Of a stretch of 32,612 nt of DNA, positions 32,608 to 32,612 are shown piece by piece. A program made the translations under genes and the position numbers. Position 1 is the stretch's first letter. Every line of letters begins with the position of its first letter. This DNA is from Bizionia sp. (GTDB lineage: Bacteria > Bacteroidota > Bacteroidia > Flavobacteriales > Flavobacteriaceae), in contig JAHDHI010000057.1 of the NCBI GenBank assembly GCA_020631395.1, positions 1 through 32,612 of the forward strand, written 5' to 3'. The notes below the pieces were generated by a model, which made no database searches, was not told the DNA's origin, and worked only from the letters and a program-made list of their open reading frames with translations.

Positions 32608-32612
32608 AATAA

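Overview
The window reads as a chromosomal segment of a marine-type member of the Bacteroidota, most likely family Flavobacteriaceae. The base composition is AT-rich. Two TonB-dependent receptors begin with carboxypeptidase-regulatory-like domains, and there is a DUF5916 barrel protein, an FCD-type run of small flavobacterial lipoproteins, and secreted proteins with signal peptides ending in AQ. Where promoters can be seen they fit the Bacteroidota pattern TTG-N18..20-TAnnTTTG. This placement is inference from gene content, not from a marker gene. No phage, insertion sequence or CRISPR array was found, so this is essentially a housekeeping and envelope region.

Layout: 1-363 is non-coding with a perfect 19-bp dyad. 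364-1458 (-) is ychF. 1664-6220 (+) holds a large TonB-dependent receptor, a two-domain lipoprotein and an unrecognised 110-residue protein, each followed by its own terminator. 6350-6703 (-) is a 2[4Fe-4S] ferredoxin, divergent from an acyl-CoA reductase (LuxC family), serC and serA (6780-10057, +). DUF937 and DUF6146-like genes follow. Next is a run (11440-14562, +) with a small membrane protein, a one-base-overlapping His/Cys-rich small protein and a ZnuD-like receptor carrying a Glu/His loop. 14670-16485 (-) is a PEP-mutase/isocitrate-lyase-like enzyme followed by Ada, divergent from an alpha/beta hydrolase and an LCMT-type methyltransferase (16586-18211, +). 18272-19770 (-) holds a small membrane protein, folE and msrA. 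19948-29450 (+) holds DUF5916, a LolD-like ATPase, a CPBP protease, a polytopic membrane protein, a TIGR02757 protein, a small unknown, MutS2 without Smr, and a DCC-family protein. 29480-32308 (-) holds a small secreted protein, a protein with two dockerin-like repeats and an EamA transporter. The window ends with tRNA-Arg(TCT) and tRNA-Pro(TGG) on the minus strand.

How the genes work together: serC/serA make serine. Ada and MutS2 act on DNA; MsrA and the ferredoxin serve redox chemistry. The ZnuD-like receptor and the small HEH/HIH protein may form a metal-uptake pair.

The least explained stretch is the gene-free 29762-30227. It carries 21-bp-phased direct repeats resembling a LytTR-regulator site, a promoter-like pair just downstream, and about 160 bases whose two ends pair and which finish in a run of T. 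It may encode a regulated small RNA. This is the best candidate for something undescribed.
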